A stretch of DNA of 64,000 nucleotides, from contig OX345648.1 in assembly GCA_947044365.1 (NCBI GenBank), forward strand, positions 3,042,096 to 3,106,095. Reading direction: 5' to 3'. Source of the stretch: Petrosia ficiformis (lineage: Eukaryota > Porifera > Demospongiae > Haplosclerida > Petrosiidae). Both the position numbers and the translations under genes were made by a program. Shown here piece after piece: positions 1-11,480 of the stretch (position 1 is the first letter of the stretch; every line of letters starts with the position of its first letter). Under the pieces are notes generated by a model that ran no database searches, was not told where the DNA came from, and saw nothing but the letters and a program-made list of their open reading frames with translations.

Positions 1-100
1 GAGCCGGTGGATAGGAAACACGGACCACAGATCACGGATTACGGATCAGATATCATGTGACAAGTGCATGATATGCTTTGATCACATGCACAAGAGAACT

Positions 101-158
101 TAGTCTCGCGCAGCCAACCTCTCCTCCCTGGGGAGGAGGGACCGGCTACGCGAGACTA
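101..158. mobile_element. 58-bp hairpin mini-MITE with 9-bp target duplication
   Basis: The ends tagtctcgcgcagcc and ggctacgcgagacta are inverted copies with one mismatch. The centre is itself a palindrome (ctcctccctggggaggag). The element is flanked by the 9-bp direct repeat aagagaact at 92-100 and 159-167, as expected for a target-site duplication. A 9-bp duplication is typical of MULE-type transposases; assignment to that superfamily is inference. Confidence 0.75.
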
Positions 159-276
159 AAGAGAACTGATAGTGCTTTTTGATGTGTAAGAGTAATATGT
201 AAGATGTTTTTCTTAGGTGGACTAGGACTGCATTTCAACATAAAGGTATGTGAGTTGTTACCATTTATGTTGTTGC

Positions 277-527
277 TCAAAATTAATGAAAACGGTATTC
301 TTAATAGTAGCTTTTTAACTGACTGCTGGGTTGTGCCTTTATAGTTGACTTATAGCTATAAATCACTGCCCATGATTGATAATTTATTAGAGTGTTCGTA
401 TGAATTAGGGTTGTTGGGTGTTCTTTATTACATGCCTGCAAAGGAGTGGGCCTCACTGCCAGACCAAAAATGGCATTCATATACTTTTTTCATCACAGAA
501 TGGAATATGTTTGGTGCAAGACAGCAG
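277..527. repeat. 251-bp direct repeat, copy A
   Basis: This stretch is near-identical to 1174-1424, with only a few substitutions and equal length. Both begin tcaaaattaatgaaaacgg and end gtgcaagacagcag. Copy B carries the 3' end of the MULE-like reading frame, so copy A is a duplicated fragment of that element. No gene is supported in 159-276 or 528-1076. Confidence 0.85.
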
Positions 528-1076
528 ATCTAGAGAATTGAGAAGCCAATTGCAGTTTTAATTATTATTATTATAATAACACAAATAGTATAATCAGTTA
601 ATTAAGGGTATTAAGCAGATGGTTAAATAAGCAGATGGCTAACTAGATGTCAGATTGTCAGTATAGCAGGGAACCAAAAGGAGTGCCAAATTCTTGTTCT
701 ATCAATGTCTGATACAATGGCACAGACAGTTTGTCTTTCAGACCCTCAGGAATAATCAGCTGGTTAGAAACTGAAAATGTAGTGTTGGTGATCGTGATAC
801 AAGACTTCGTCGCATGGCAATGGGAATTAACTGGAATGTTCATACACTGCTTGTCAAGATATTTCTGGTTACCTTATGAACAAGACAGACATCATATAGG
901 GGGACTGGGATACCGGCAACTGTTCCTCCACATCAAATAAGCTATCAGTGACTCCAAATGACTTCAGGCTTTTTCAATTTCCTTTTTGCTTTAATAAACT
1001 TGATAACTAAAGGGCCGGGGAATGCCGATGAACTGAAAAAATTTTAAAACTTTTTTTTTTATTTTTTTATTTTTTA

Positions 1077-1154
1077 ATGAGATTCATAGAATTATTAATG
1101 AGATTCATAGGATTATTAATGAGATTCATAGAATTATTAATGAGATTCATAGAT
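1077..1154. repeat. 21-bp tandem repeat, about 3.7 copies
   Basis: The unit atgagattcatagaattatta is repeated head to tail with one substitution (aat to gat in the second unit). It lies just before copy B of the 251-bp repeat. Confidence 0.85.
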
Positions 1155-1173
1155 CAAAGCCTAAACCCACAAT

Positions 1174-1424
1174 TCAAAATTAATGAAAACGGTATTCTTA
1201 ATAGTAGCTTTTTAACTGACTGCTGGGTTGTGCCTTTATAGTTGACTTATAGCTATAAATCACTGCCCATGATTGATAATTTATTAGAGTGTTCTTATGA
1301 ATTAGGGTTGTTGAATGTTCTTTATTACATGCCTGCAAAGGAGTGGGCCTCACTGCCAGACCAAAAATGGCATTCATATACTTTTTTCATCACAGAATGG
1401 AATATGTTTGGTGCAAGACAGCAG
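1174..1424. repeat. 251-bp direct repeat, copy B
   Basis: Second copy of 277-527. Its right end (1390-1424) encodes, on the minus strand, the last residues of the SWIM zinc-finger frame of the neighbouring MULE-like pseudogene. The repeat therefore includes the 3' part of that element. Confidence 0.85.
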
Positions 1425-4092
1425 CAGGTCGTTTCTGCTTTGGTTTGCCACCTTTTTCTCCAGCTCCATCTGGTAAACTGTGGTATACTAGTGACGACAA
1501 GTTTGCTTTGCGTTTCCTCTTGGTAATTTGTTGAATAAACTTCTCAAGACATCCAGTTACCTCTGCTACAGCAACAGTATGGCTACAAAAACCATATGCA
1601 GCATATCTGGGACAATGCTTATCACAATTGAAAATAGTGTCATTCTTTTCACCACAGGTTACCATATGAGGAATTGAAGAAGTTGTACTTGCCACCATTC
1701 TACTCCTTCAGAAAGGATCTCCAGGAATTCGTACAATTTGACCTTCTGTATGCACTAATTCTGTGGCCTCATTCCACACAGCCTTTAAAATGGTTTCATC
1801 AACATCAATCGACTCTATAACCGTCTCAGAAGACATAGATAGTTCTGGTTTAAATGTATCCTGTTCTTTGCGCCAATCTCCAACAGACACATCAGCTTTT
1901 TTTTTCTCACTAAATTGTTCATTGACAAAATCATAAACATGTTGAATAAACTCTGGCAGACGATTTTTCTGGTACTTAACATGTATTTTAAGTAACTTAT
2001 TCATCGACTCACTTCTGTTGTTATAAAATGGAATTGGTGGAGAACCCAGGCCAGCTTTAACTCTCACTGATGATATAACACTTTCAGTGAAGATGTTGCT
2101 ATAATTTAAACAAAACCAGTCATAAAACACACATTTCCTTCCTTGGTTCAACAGGAAAGAATGATGACCACTTTCAAGGTTATTCCATTTTTTCTCCAGA
2201 GGCATAAGCTTTTGAAAAAGTCATCAGTGTCAGCTGCATCAGCAAAACCAATCTCCTTCACTCGATCGCCTATCACTCTAAAAATATCGCATATGATTTC
2301 TTTTATTCCCATTTTGTTGAACTGTAAGTCCTGTAGTTTATTCTCAATGCTATCCTTCACATGTTTGAGACATTGCAGGTGAACTGCATCTGGAAAGTTG
2401 TCCTTCACTGCATTGCATAACGCCAATTCACTGTCAGTTCCCACTGCCTTTAATTGCTTTACTTCAGGCTTTAATGATACCAGCTGAGTCATGAAGTAGT
2501 TGTACACACCATGATGCATCTGCTGATGAAGTAGGACTAGGCCAATGAAAGTTGGAAAACCTTAATTTTTTTATGCAAATATTTAATTAATGGAAAGACG
2601 ATGGGGGTGAAGAAAAAAGAGCAAAGGTTGAAGGTAGGGTCAAGGTGCATGTTCCCGAACTTACTCCTGTTTGTACAATTTACAACTAGTTGATGTAATT
2701 GTGCATCTGTGGCAAGAACACACATTTGAGTGGGTAAAAGTTGTAATGATCTGATAAAACGGGACATCTTTGTTTTGTGCAAGTCAACCAAAGCCATAAT
2801 AGGATCACTTGCTGTGGGAAAAAGCTGACGTTTTACGGTTGCTGCCTGCTGTTTGTTACAGGGTAAGGCACTGACACCCGCTGGATTCTCAATCCCTCCT
2901 AATTGTTCCTCCACCTTCTTGCATGCCTCCTTTGGTTTACAGGTTTTGACTGCATCTCATAGCAATTCACTTGTACTAACTAGGTGGCTGTCGCTTGTAC
3001 GGAGTTAAGGTATTTGAGTTCCTGTGAGACACTCTTGGGAGAGCGTGTGCTTCCTCACTGAAATTATACTTTATCAACTGTAGTTGGACATGTACTCCAG
3101 AATTATCTAAGGAAAATATAGCTGATAATTAATTATTAATTATAATTAAGAACTGGTCAAAACATACCTTGAAGCGATACAATCATTTTCTTGAAATCTT
3201 TGGAAGCTTTACACAAAAAGTATGTTCACATTAAACACCAGTGTTTCTCTTTGGGTGGTTTGCCACCTTGTTGAATAGTAGTAACTTTGAGCCATTTCTG
3301 GTCTGCTTCATTTGTAACGCTAAGGTACAGTTCTCCTACTCCATTGTTTATCCATGAAACCATTGTCGTCACATTTCACATCATCAAGATTGGAGAATTC
3401 TGAAGTGTTGACTAAAAATAAGGCATTTACATCTACACACTTTGGAACAGTCTGGCAAATGGTTTCATCATTAATACCATGGCCAAGAAGAATGGATACA
3501 AGATTCGACGTACTATCAGTGTTATGTACATCAGGAAGGATAGGCCATTTCTCATTGAACATTAATCTATACAATCATGATATAATTATGGTTACAGAAT
3601 ATTTTTGTGGCTCAGTTGTAATAATTATGTACATGTACATTTGTACGTTAGAATTACACAGATAATTCTCTTTGAACTAATGATAGTTGATTTACAATCT
3701 AAAATTTAACAAATTCTTACCTATCACTCATATCACTTTCTATACTCGAACCAGCTTCATCATCACTATAAAAATATAAGTATCAATTATACAAAACGAT
3801 GGCCAGAGATTATATCTAAACACAGAGGATATATCACATCTATAGCTAATATCTGTACCTACCTGTAAAGGCTCTCCTTCTTCAATATAAACGTTTCGGC
3901 CCTTTCAAATAGTTCACTATCCCTAAAAATTGCTGCGAAAATAATTTATGTTAACTTCAGTACTTCAATCTGTCAGTACCTGTCGTTGTCAGAGGAGATG
4001 TAAATAATGTTCTGACCATTGGCATCATCATCAGACTCAGAGTCAGAGGAGAGAACAATATCCTCGACTGCAGCCACGCTCGAACACTGCAT
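1390..4092 (-). pseudogene. MULE-type transposase pseudogene with SWIM zinc finger
   Basis: Read on the minus strand, short acidic exons with consensus splice sites (4092-3980, 3922-3863, 3765-3721, then from about 3567) lead into a transposase body. The body shows a MULE-like catalytic set: D in DPTFN (about 2640), D in GTDSE (about 2435) and E in NNRSESMNK (about 2010). A C-terminal SWIM finger follows (CDKHCPRYAAYGFCSH, about 1610). Known role of the family: cut-and-paste transposition by an RNase H-fold enzyme; the SWIM finger probably binds DNA or protein. The copy is dead: a frame change and TGA around 3230-3330, further stops near 2960 and 1705, and a one-base frameshift near 2213 between DDFFK and LMPLEKKW. 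Only the family is claimed, not a host function. Confidence 0.75.
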
Positions 4093-4789
4093 GTGTCATG
4101 CATGTGGCTTGAAACAAATACATAGCTTTAGTGATTCGTAATTCGTGATCTATGTTCGTGTTTTCTATCACTTTCCGTTTTTTAATGTTGTAATTTTACA
4201 CCATCCTGTCAGAGAGGAAGTACCACACCTACTTATTAGATCACTAAATTTCACTGCAACGACTGGGTCTTGGGTGTACCACACCCCAAATTACTGTAGA
4301 TTACGAGAGTATACCAATGTGGTGGCGGCATGTCGGCGTTCTATTGTCCAAAACGCCCACGCTTTGTTTGATGTGGTCTATCGGTGCTTTGATTCAAGTG
4401 TCTGCCCTTTGATGTTACTTTGAATTTCAAATATAAAAAAAAAGTGAAAGGAGAGTAGAACGGGATGTTGATGTATTGTGTGATGTTGGGAGAATAAGTG
4501 ACAAATAGCGTTCGCTTGCAGACTTGAGTAGATGCTGTGCTTGAAGTAATTGGTAAGCAAGGTTGAGGTGACTGTTAGATTGCTCCAGTAGTTGGAGAAA
4601 GTTGCAAATTGCCTGTATTCAGTTGCAAAGAAGGTTTTGATTTTAATGAGATGCTGAGCCACACCTCTCAATTAGTATATTAATATATATATAATATTAT
4701 ACATCCATGGTAGGTGTGGTTGGAATTATTATTGAAATCAGTTCATTATTTTTTTTTCAAAAGCCCCCGGGTTACAAATCTGTAAGTTA
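4093..4789. other. Non-coding interval
   Basis: Short open frames occur on both strands, but none shows a motif, splice structure or similarity I recognise. The interval separates the MULE pseudogene from an inverted-repeat element. Confidence 0.5.
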
Positions 4790-5012
4790 TGACGTGCCGT
4801 TTGTAACAGCCAATCCCACTCTATTATTTGCGCCTGCGCATGATATTAAAAGGCTTGGGACTGGAAAGGGGGGTCTGGGGGGGCAGAGCCCCCCCAGTTT
4901 AGGCCCTGGGATTGTTAGGGTTATCATCCATATTGTTTGAGTCGGTGGTTCGCGCATGCGCAAATAATAGAGTGGGATTGGGATTTGACTGTTACAAACG
5001 GCACGCCATAGT
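4790..5012. mobile_element. Inverted-repeat element with GC-rich central hairpin
   Basis: The left arm 4791-4838 (cgtgccgtttgtaacag ... tgcgcctgcgca) recurs inverted at about 4954-5011, with a small insertion in the right arm. The loop contains a second hairpin (gggggggcagagccccccc). The structure suggests a non-autonomous foldback or MITE. A target duplication was not identified. Confidence 0.65.
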
Positions 5013-5108
5013 AAGTCCCATCCACCAGGGGCAAGCCTTCATGAGTTTATACGCATGCGCATTGCTACATTCACGTTTAGTTGCACAGGAAATAGAAGTG
5101 AAGAGATC

Positions 5109-6204
5109 ATGGCCAGTAGTAACTTGAAAAGGAAATTTGAATTTGATGTATCTGAAATTGGAGAGGAAATACATTCTGGAGCTTTGGTTCACGGTAGAGT
5201 AATAGAGATGTCGCCAATAAAAAATAGCTGGAAAAATAAAGATATAAAATATGTTGAAGGCCAGTTAACTAATGGAAAGGAGGTATGCAGGTTTATATCG
5301 TTCGATGTAAAATTAGAGATGACATTGAGAAGTTGATGGATAGAGAAGAAAATGTGTGTTTGAACAATTGTGGTGTAAAAAAAATAGAACAGGAGACGGA
5401 TATGAGGTCGTATTGACGAAAAGGTCAGCTGTGTTTAGTTCACCCAAGAAGTTTAAGATAGATGAGGATATGACGAAAAAAGTAGTGAAATGCACATGAT
5501 GGTGAGTAATTTGGAAAAGTTAGAGCGTATAGAAGATGTAGCTGGGAATGCAGGAAATAGAGTTGGAATTCAAGGAAAGTTGGTGTCAGCAAAAGCAGTG
5601 GAAAAGATAAAATCGAAAGAAATAATTTACAAGAAAAAAGAATGCGTTATAAGTGATTGTGTAAGTAAAGCGTATCGTTTGGTTGTTTGGGAGGATTTGG
5701 TGGATAAAGTGGGAAAAGGAAATGCTATTCGATGACAAATGTGTCTGTTAAGGCCTACCAGGGACAGAAATAACTGCAATTGATGTCGAGCTAGGAGAGA
5801 TTTGTGAAAACTTTGGTGATGGGAAATTGAAGTTTGTTGGTGAGGTTGTAGGGATCGTTTCATTTACAGAATGTGCAGGTTGTACTGTTTGTGCTGCAAA
5901 AGTTGATAGTGTAAACGAGGTTATTGGTATATGTTCTAAGTGTGGATTGAAGCAGAAGTTAGCACGGTGCAGAAAAAACTGAGCTACACGATTGATTATC
6001 GAGAATACAGACAAGAAGAAGTGGACGGTGTCCATGTTTTCTGATATAATTGATTTGTTAATACGTCCGGGGCCAAGTGAAGAAGATGAAGATGATGCAG
6101 CAGATGATGATATAGAAACAAAGCTGCTTTGTTCTAATGTAAAAGAATTTGTCATTAATTCACAAAACATTGTGATTGCTTTGAACGACATTGAAGTGGC
6201 ATGA
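5109..6204 (+). pseudogene. Decayed OB-fold single-strand DNA-binding protein, RPA70-like
   Basis: The reading frame begins MASSNLKRKFEFDV and passes through several frames that together give OB-fold-like segments: a strand pattern ending VVWEDLVDKVGKGN, then YSMTNVSVKAYQG. A zinc ribbon follows (CAGCTVC, then ICSKCGLKQ, about 5870-5965), which resembles the C-terminal domain of replication protein A large subunits. Frame changes near 5310, 5385, 5485, 5710 and 5765 and a TGA near 5981 show it is broken. Many animal Helitrons carry RPA-like genes, and a Helitron Rep-helicase lies 1.8 kb away on the opposite strand. It may therefore be cargo of that element, but a degenerate host-derived copy is also possible. 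Confidence 0.55.
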
Positions 6205-7319
6205 ATGTTAATAACTCAGTAATGAACTGAATCATACTTTTTGTTATAATTAATAAGTTTGTTATTCATGCATGATAGTCATGTTAGTTTGTCAGTGAAA
6301 TCTTGTAAACTGAACTATGCCTGCTGGCATGCCAATTAACGCCATACGTGTGAATTCATTGTTCCAACAGATGTATAATAGTCGCAGCTTATTGAACATT
6401 AATTTCTATTGGCTGTGCAAAATATTGTATTCAGTGGAGACTAACACTAGAATTTTCCAGACCAATATCTGAGTTGCGTGTGCCCTATGTGGTAGATTGA
6501 TACTGGCATTTCATTGGTGAAATTATTAACACGTGAATCATAACCCGAGTTACTCAGTTGTGTATGTCTGGATTATGGGTAATTATTCATCTATGCATGT
6601 TGAAAATAATCAGTGTGACAAGCTAAGCAGGCACGAATAGATTGTGGAACTCAAGTTTCTATAAGGATGTATGGTTGGGCAAGTGAAACTTGTTCTACTG
6701 ATGTTAAGGAATGTGGAAAACAATCTACCTGTACCTACCCATTGGAAATGGAGACCAGGATAAAAGAAGAAAACAGAGGAAGCCAGCATATATTGGACAC
6801 TAAAGTTGATCAGATTCATGATTTGCACAAGGAAATGGGAGCAGTCAAAGACAGAGAGAGGCAGTTGAGATTGGAGTTGAACATTTGAGAAATGACGCTT
6901 CGATGTTGCACAATAAAGTGGCATGGTGGGAGAATACAAACAGAGTAGAAGAGGAAACAAGAAAAAAAATTATTTGAAAAAAAGCAGAGAGCAAGAATTG
7001 CTCAAAATAAAAGAAAAGGTTCGTGTAGAAGAACAGGAAAGAGTTCATGTTAAAAGGGAATTGGAGGAAGAGGCAATAGCAAAGTACAAAAGACCTCAAA
7101 TGTACTAAAGCAATTAAGTTCTGTTTAACTGGCATGCAGGCCTTATGAACTTATTAACTTTTATTAATTACAAAATTGTAATTAGAAAATGTGTTAATAT
7201 TTATTTTTAATGTGTTCCTTTAGTACTATCATATAGTTATTATCACAATTATGTAACATAAACGATTGTTCATCATGAGGAACACAAGTGCATGGTGTAT
7301 GCACAGTACAGATGGTTGA
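6205..7319 (+). other. Interval with coiled-coil-like ORF relic (6667-7108)
   Basis: Two overlapping plus-strand frames (6667-6888 and 6923-7108) are rich in E, K, R and Q with heptad-like spacing (for example LLKIKEKVRVEEQERV). Together they look like one coiled-coil frame broken by frameshifts around 6890 and 6960. No family was recognised, and low-complexity composition alone could explain it. The flanking sequence to 7319 is AT-rich and shows no further gene. Confidence 0.35.
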
Positions 7320-7610
7320 AGAAGATATGAAGTCTGTGCCTACCTATGAAAGGTTAAGATAGGTCTGTGCCCACAGTGCATGGGCCTGTGCCTATGAAAT
7401 GTTAAGATAGGTCTGTGCCCACAGTGGGCCTGTGTCTATGAAAGGCTAAGATAGGTCTAGTCTGTGCCCACAGTGGGCCTGTACCTATGAAAGGCTAAGA
7501 TAGGTCTAGTCTATGCCTATGAAAGGCTAGGATAGGTCTGTGCCCACGGTGGGAAAGGCTAGGATAGGTCTGTGCCCACAGAGGGCCTGTGGCTATATCT
7601 GTTGTCCTCT
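7320..7610. repeat. Degenerate tandem repeat of about 45 bp
   Basis: Units of the form aggtctgtgcccacagtgggcctgtgcctatgaaaggcta recur about six times with internal truncations. The repeat sits between the coiled-coil relic and the 3' side of the Helitron helicase. Confidence 0.8.
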
Positions 7611-7729
7611 TGCAGGACATAAGGAATACCTAAAACAAAAAGACAAAGTATAAGCAGAGATAATAATTATTAAAACTTATCTTATAGCGATAGTTTCTAT
7701 AGGTGCAAAAGGAGTGGTTCACTTCGAAG

Positions 7730-7935
7730 GTGGAGAGGAAGTGGCTTCGTCCATCCACTTTGATGAAGGAGAGGGAGTGTCTTGGTCCATGTACTCCGAT
7801 GGAAGAGAGGGAGTGGCTTGGTCCATCCACTTTGAAGGGGAAGTGTCATGGTGTATGTAGAGTGAAGAAGAGTGAGTGAAGTGGTCGAATACTCTATTTG
7901 GAGGTGGGGAGGGTGGGGAGGATGTGACTTGCACT
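7730..7935. repeat. Short imperfect tandem repeat, about 48 bp
   Basis: Segments related to gtccatccactttgatgaagg recur three times. On the minus strand they read as repeats such as SKWMDQATPS and EYMDQDTPS, downstream of the Helitron helicase stop. Whether this was ever translated is unknown. Confidence 0.5.
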
Positions 7936-8017
7936 ACCAAATAAAAATAATGTAAAATTCATTGTGTATACAATGTGTACATGAATGGTGGGGAGAAGAG
8001 GAGATCAGTGATGCATC

Positions 8018-9410
8018 TCACAAGGGATATGGCAACAAAGGTGAGACCACCACAAAACACTTTTTGCCAACATCGACAACTGTTCCATCCAAAGTCAGGC
8101 CCTGTGACTTGTGTATTGTCACAGCCCAGGCTAGTTTCAATGGCAGCTGGAGACAGGAACAAGAGCTACCAGACAATGACCAAAACCTGCGCAGTGGTGT
8201 AATGGGTACTGTACTGTCAGAGAGGGTGGGACCAGAGTAGTGGTCTAACAGTACATTAACAGCCACTGGTAGAGAGGGAGGGGCTTGGCCATCTTTGTAG
8301 CATATGGCTTGAATTGTTCCCATGGCACCATTGACCACGCCGATGTCAACCCAGAGATTGGAGGACAACATGACACGGGCACCCTTGGCTAGACACACGA
8401 TGGGCTCTAGACCACCAGCATCATCAGAGGAAGCTTTGGCAGCATTAGAACCAGAGTGGACAGCTTTGATCATGGCAACTAGCTGACCACAGGCATGGAG
8501 TTTGGAGATGTTGTGTTCCACTACAGCCTCAACAGTAGGGAACAGACAGAGGGCATCGTTGAAGGCAAAGATGTCAGAGATTTGAGCAGGTGCTCTCGTC
8601 ATGAGGTGTTTCCAATCGTCTTCAGTGACTTCACCATTCTTGAGTCTGAGGAAGATTTGACGGAATAGAACTTGACTGGGGTCCTGTCCTGCCTGTCTCA
8701 TGACCTGGTCTAATACCACAGCATGGTCGAATGATTGATAACCACTGGCACCAATATCTGAGAGGGCGGAGCTAGTAGAAGAGGTATACAGTGGTAGATC
8801 CATTACTGGGGATAGTTGACCAAAGTCACCAAACAGTAGACAGAACATCCTCCTAGTACTTGGTTAGAGTGATGGGGAAACACCTGACGGAGTCGTCTGT
8901 CAACTTGTCCAAACATCTTCCTTCCGACCATTGACATCTCATCAATGATAAGGTACTCCATACGTGCTAACAACTGTTGTAACCTGTTGAGGTGTTCTCC
9001 TTCAATGTCCTTGAACCCTCCTTTGGTAGGGAAGTTGAGGAGAGAGTGGAGGGTGTGGCCATCAACGCTGAACGCTGCCACTCCAGTGGGGACCACAACA
9101 CGAACCTTGTCCTGGAGGAGAAGTCTCAGACAGTGGATAAGGTAAGACTTCCCTGTACCAGCTGTCCCTGAGACTATCATTCTAGATGAGTCTTCACAAC
9201 GTTGTAAGTTGATAGTTGCTTTCCCTGTAGACATGACAGATTGGCAGTAGCGGTGAACGGATGCTCCTGTGCTGGCTGGCATTCCCTAGTGATGAATATA
9301 GGTAACTCCTCTAGGTTGGGGTAGGCGGCAGAAGAGGCTGACCAGTCGTAGTCATCATCACAACATAAGTTGGTGGTGAAGTCAGCATTGCAGCAACAGA
9401 TGAGCATCCA
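8018..9410 (-). pseudogene. Pif1-like helicase domain of the Helitron
   Basis: This part of the Helitron protein spans three reading frames. LEELPIFITREC (9310) precedes the ATPase core. Walker A is at about 9140 and Walker B at about 8945. Motif FGDFGQL lies just past the frameshift at 8846, and the C-terminal VTIHKSQGLTLD is at about 8115. The final stretch GLTFVA ... LLFSPPF is in another frame after the lesion near 8060. All main SF1B motifs are recognisable, so decay is recent relative to the family. Confidence 0.85.
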
Positions 9411-9516
9411 TTCTTCCGTTGCTCATGGTTGTCTAGTAGTGTTGTCTAGTTCCTACATGTATAACATAAAATTAGACTACAAGTGAAGGTATCGTTAAGG
9501 GAAAAAAACAAATGTA

Positions 9517-10182
9517 CTACATGTGTATGTAAAATAGAGGCATATATGATTTGACATAATAATTATAACGCAAACATAAACACTTAATGTAAGTGACAGT
9601 CTTATCAATGTATCTGATGAGTTCCTGTTGATGGGATGGATCTTCGGATGATTCAATCTTCTCCACATCAGGAGCATCCTCTAGCCAGGTCACACCATGG
9701 ACATAAAGACTGCCTCTATGTTGGTACTCAAATCGTAGCCAGTAGTCCTTAGCCTTTAGAAAACCTTTATAGAACACATCTATGAATTTGACAATACGTT
9801 GAGAGAAGAACCAATCAGCCAGACATGGATTCGCCTTTGATCTCGATGATGAGCTGTTGGTGTGATCTTCTACACCAAGGAGACAAGCCAACTCGGGCCA
9901 CTGGAGGTCAGCAGCACTGTGTGTGAAGAATACAGTGGGTAGACCTAGTGTGTTCACAGTAGCGATGAGACGACTTTTCTGTTTCATCCAAAACTCTCGG
10001 GTTCCATGAAGACTGGCACCAAAGTGTAGGACTCTGTTGGAAAATGCTTCGCTAACTCGAACCATGTCCCTCAGTTCATCAACAGTGAGATGACCATCGT
10101 GAGGATTTTTACGGACGTATATCCTCCCTGTCTGCAGAGCTTGATGTCTCATCTCAGTGTTTAAGGCAAAGTATCTACAGAA
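9517..10182 (-). pseudogene. Helitron-like Rep nuclease exon with altered HUH motif
   Basis: The exon starts after a TAG acceptor with RYFALNTEMRHQALQ and continues through TLGLPTVFFTHSAADLQWPEL to the metal-binding region FEYQHRGSLYVHGVTW. Helitron Reps normally have two histidines around a hydrophobic residue at this place. Here the first is tyrosine (codons CTT TAT GTC CAT), compatible with two C-to-T changes from CCT CAT. Nicking activity is therefore not expected. Confidence 0.8.
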
Positions 10183-10595
10183 AATAACAGATTTTAAATT
10201 AATTAACAGTAGGTAAAAATGACACATAGTGTAGCACTATAATTATTACATACATACATACCTGAAACGAGGGTGTTTTGCAAAATCTTTGATCATCAGG
10301 TGTTTGAAGTAGTTGCCCATAGTCACCGATTGTGGTCTGGGGACGAGATAATCAGCTGCACCAGTGGAGAATAAAGTGGGAAAGGCACAGGACATGTACC
10401 CTTCGGTTGTGAATTCATTGATGGGATTCCCACTGGTTGATGGCCAGCTGACAACAACTTTGATCGATAGACTGTTGTATGACTTCCTGCTCTGTAACAC
10501 CTCTTGTTGGCATTGGAAGAAACGTAATTCCAAGGTGTGCATCATGAGGGTCCTTGTAATTTAGTATTGGGATAGTGTCAACCTCAGTTGATTAT

Positions 10596-10689
10596 GATAC
10601 TGTCATTGTTTATAGGTTTGACAGCTCACCATCTGTAGGTAGGATACTGTCATTGTTTATAGGTTTGACAGCTCACCATCTGTAGGTAG
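10596..10689. repeat. Perfect 47-bp tandem duplication
   Basis: gatactgtcattgtttatag... is present twice head to tail (10596-10642 and 10643-10689) with no differences seen. It lies at the 3' end of the DUF6570 exon of the Helitron, so it is a recent local duplication. Confidence 0.9.
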
Positions 10690-11075
10690 AAGGGCCAATA
10701 CACTGTGGTCAATAGTAATGTCGCGGTAGTAGATATTGTTCTCTACCAACCACTGGAGTGCCTTAAGTACTACCGATTGTTTCTCTCTGAAATCTTTGTG
10801 CGAGTCAGTAGCACCTTCCTTCCTGACAATGATAACATCAAGGTCAGCAGGACAACGTGGCAAGGTGTTAACAAAGGTGGCAATATCCTGTGGCAGGTTT
10901 AGAACATGACCACTGTACCCGTACTGGCCATGTGGGAGATGGTAGATAGCCATGATAGGTAGAACCCGTGATATTAGCATTTCCTCTACCTGTGACAAAC
11001 CTTGTTAAAAAAGTTAATTAATAATGTTTAAAAAGTTAATAAATATGTGGAATAACTATATTACTTACCTGTAGG

Positions 11076-11480
11076 CAGTGGCGTACCTGAGCCTGGGCCT
11101 ACCCGGGCCTGGGCCCGGGCATCAACGATCAACTGATAATTGATAATTATATTCATTATTAATTGTTTTGTATAATAATTATATTCATAACGAATAATTA
11201 TGCATACTTGTAATAACCATTAACCACGTTGTAATGTGAGCGATCGTTTTCCGAGAATTAAAACTTATTTGAGAACAATAATGACTGAGAAGAGACTCAC
11301 AGATGTTACACTTTTATCCATCGAGAATAATCTAATGGACAGTATTTGTTTGGACGACAGAATTCGAAGGAAAAGAGTGTTGCCTTAATACTTTTGTATA
11401 AAATTTTAACTATTAATAACAAACTGAACACGCCCACTTCCTGGTGCCCTACCATCAATTTTCTTCCAGGTACGCCCCTG
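11076..11480. mobile_element. 405-bp hAT-type MITE inside the Helitron
   Basis: The terminal inverted repeats are cagtggcgtacctg (11076-11089) and caggtacgcccctg (11467-11480), differing at one base. The element is flanked by the 8-bp duplication cctgtagg at 11068-11075 and 11481-11488. An 8-bp duplication with CAG-starting ends fits hAT. It has inserted at the exon/intron border of the Helitron gene, and the reading frame runs into it and stops. Confidence 0.9.

Noticed and set aside
4145..4671. Open frames on both strands between the MULE relic and the inverted repeat
   Set aside because: No motif, no splice context, overlapping frames on both strands; chance ORFs are more likely.
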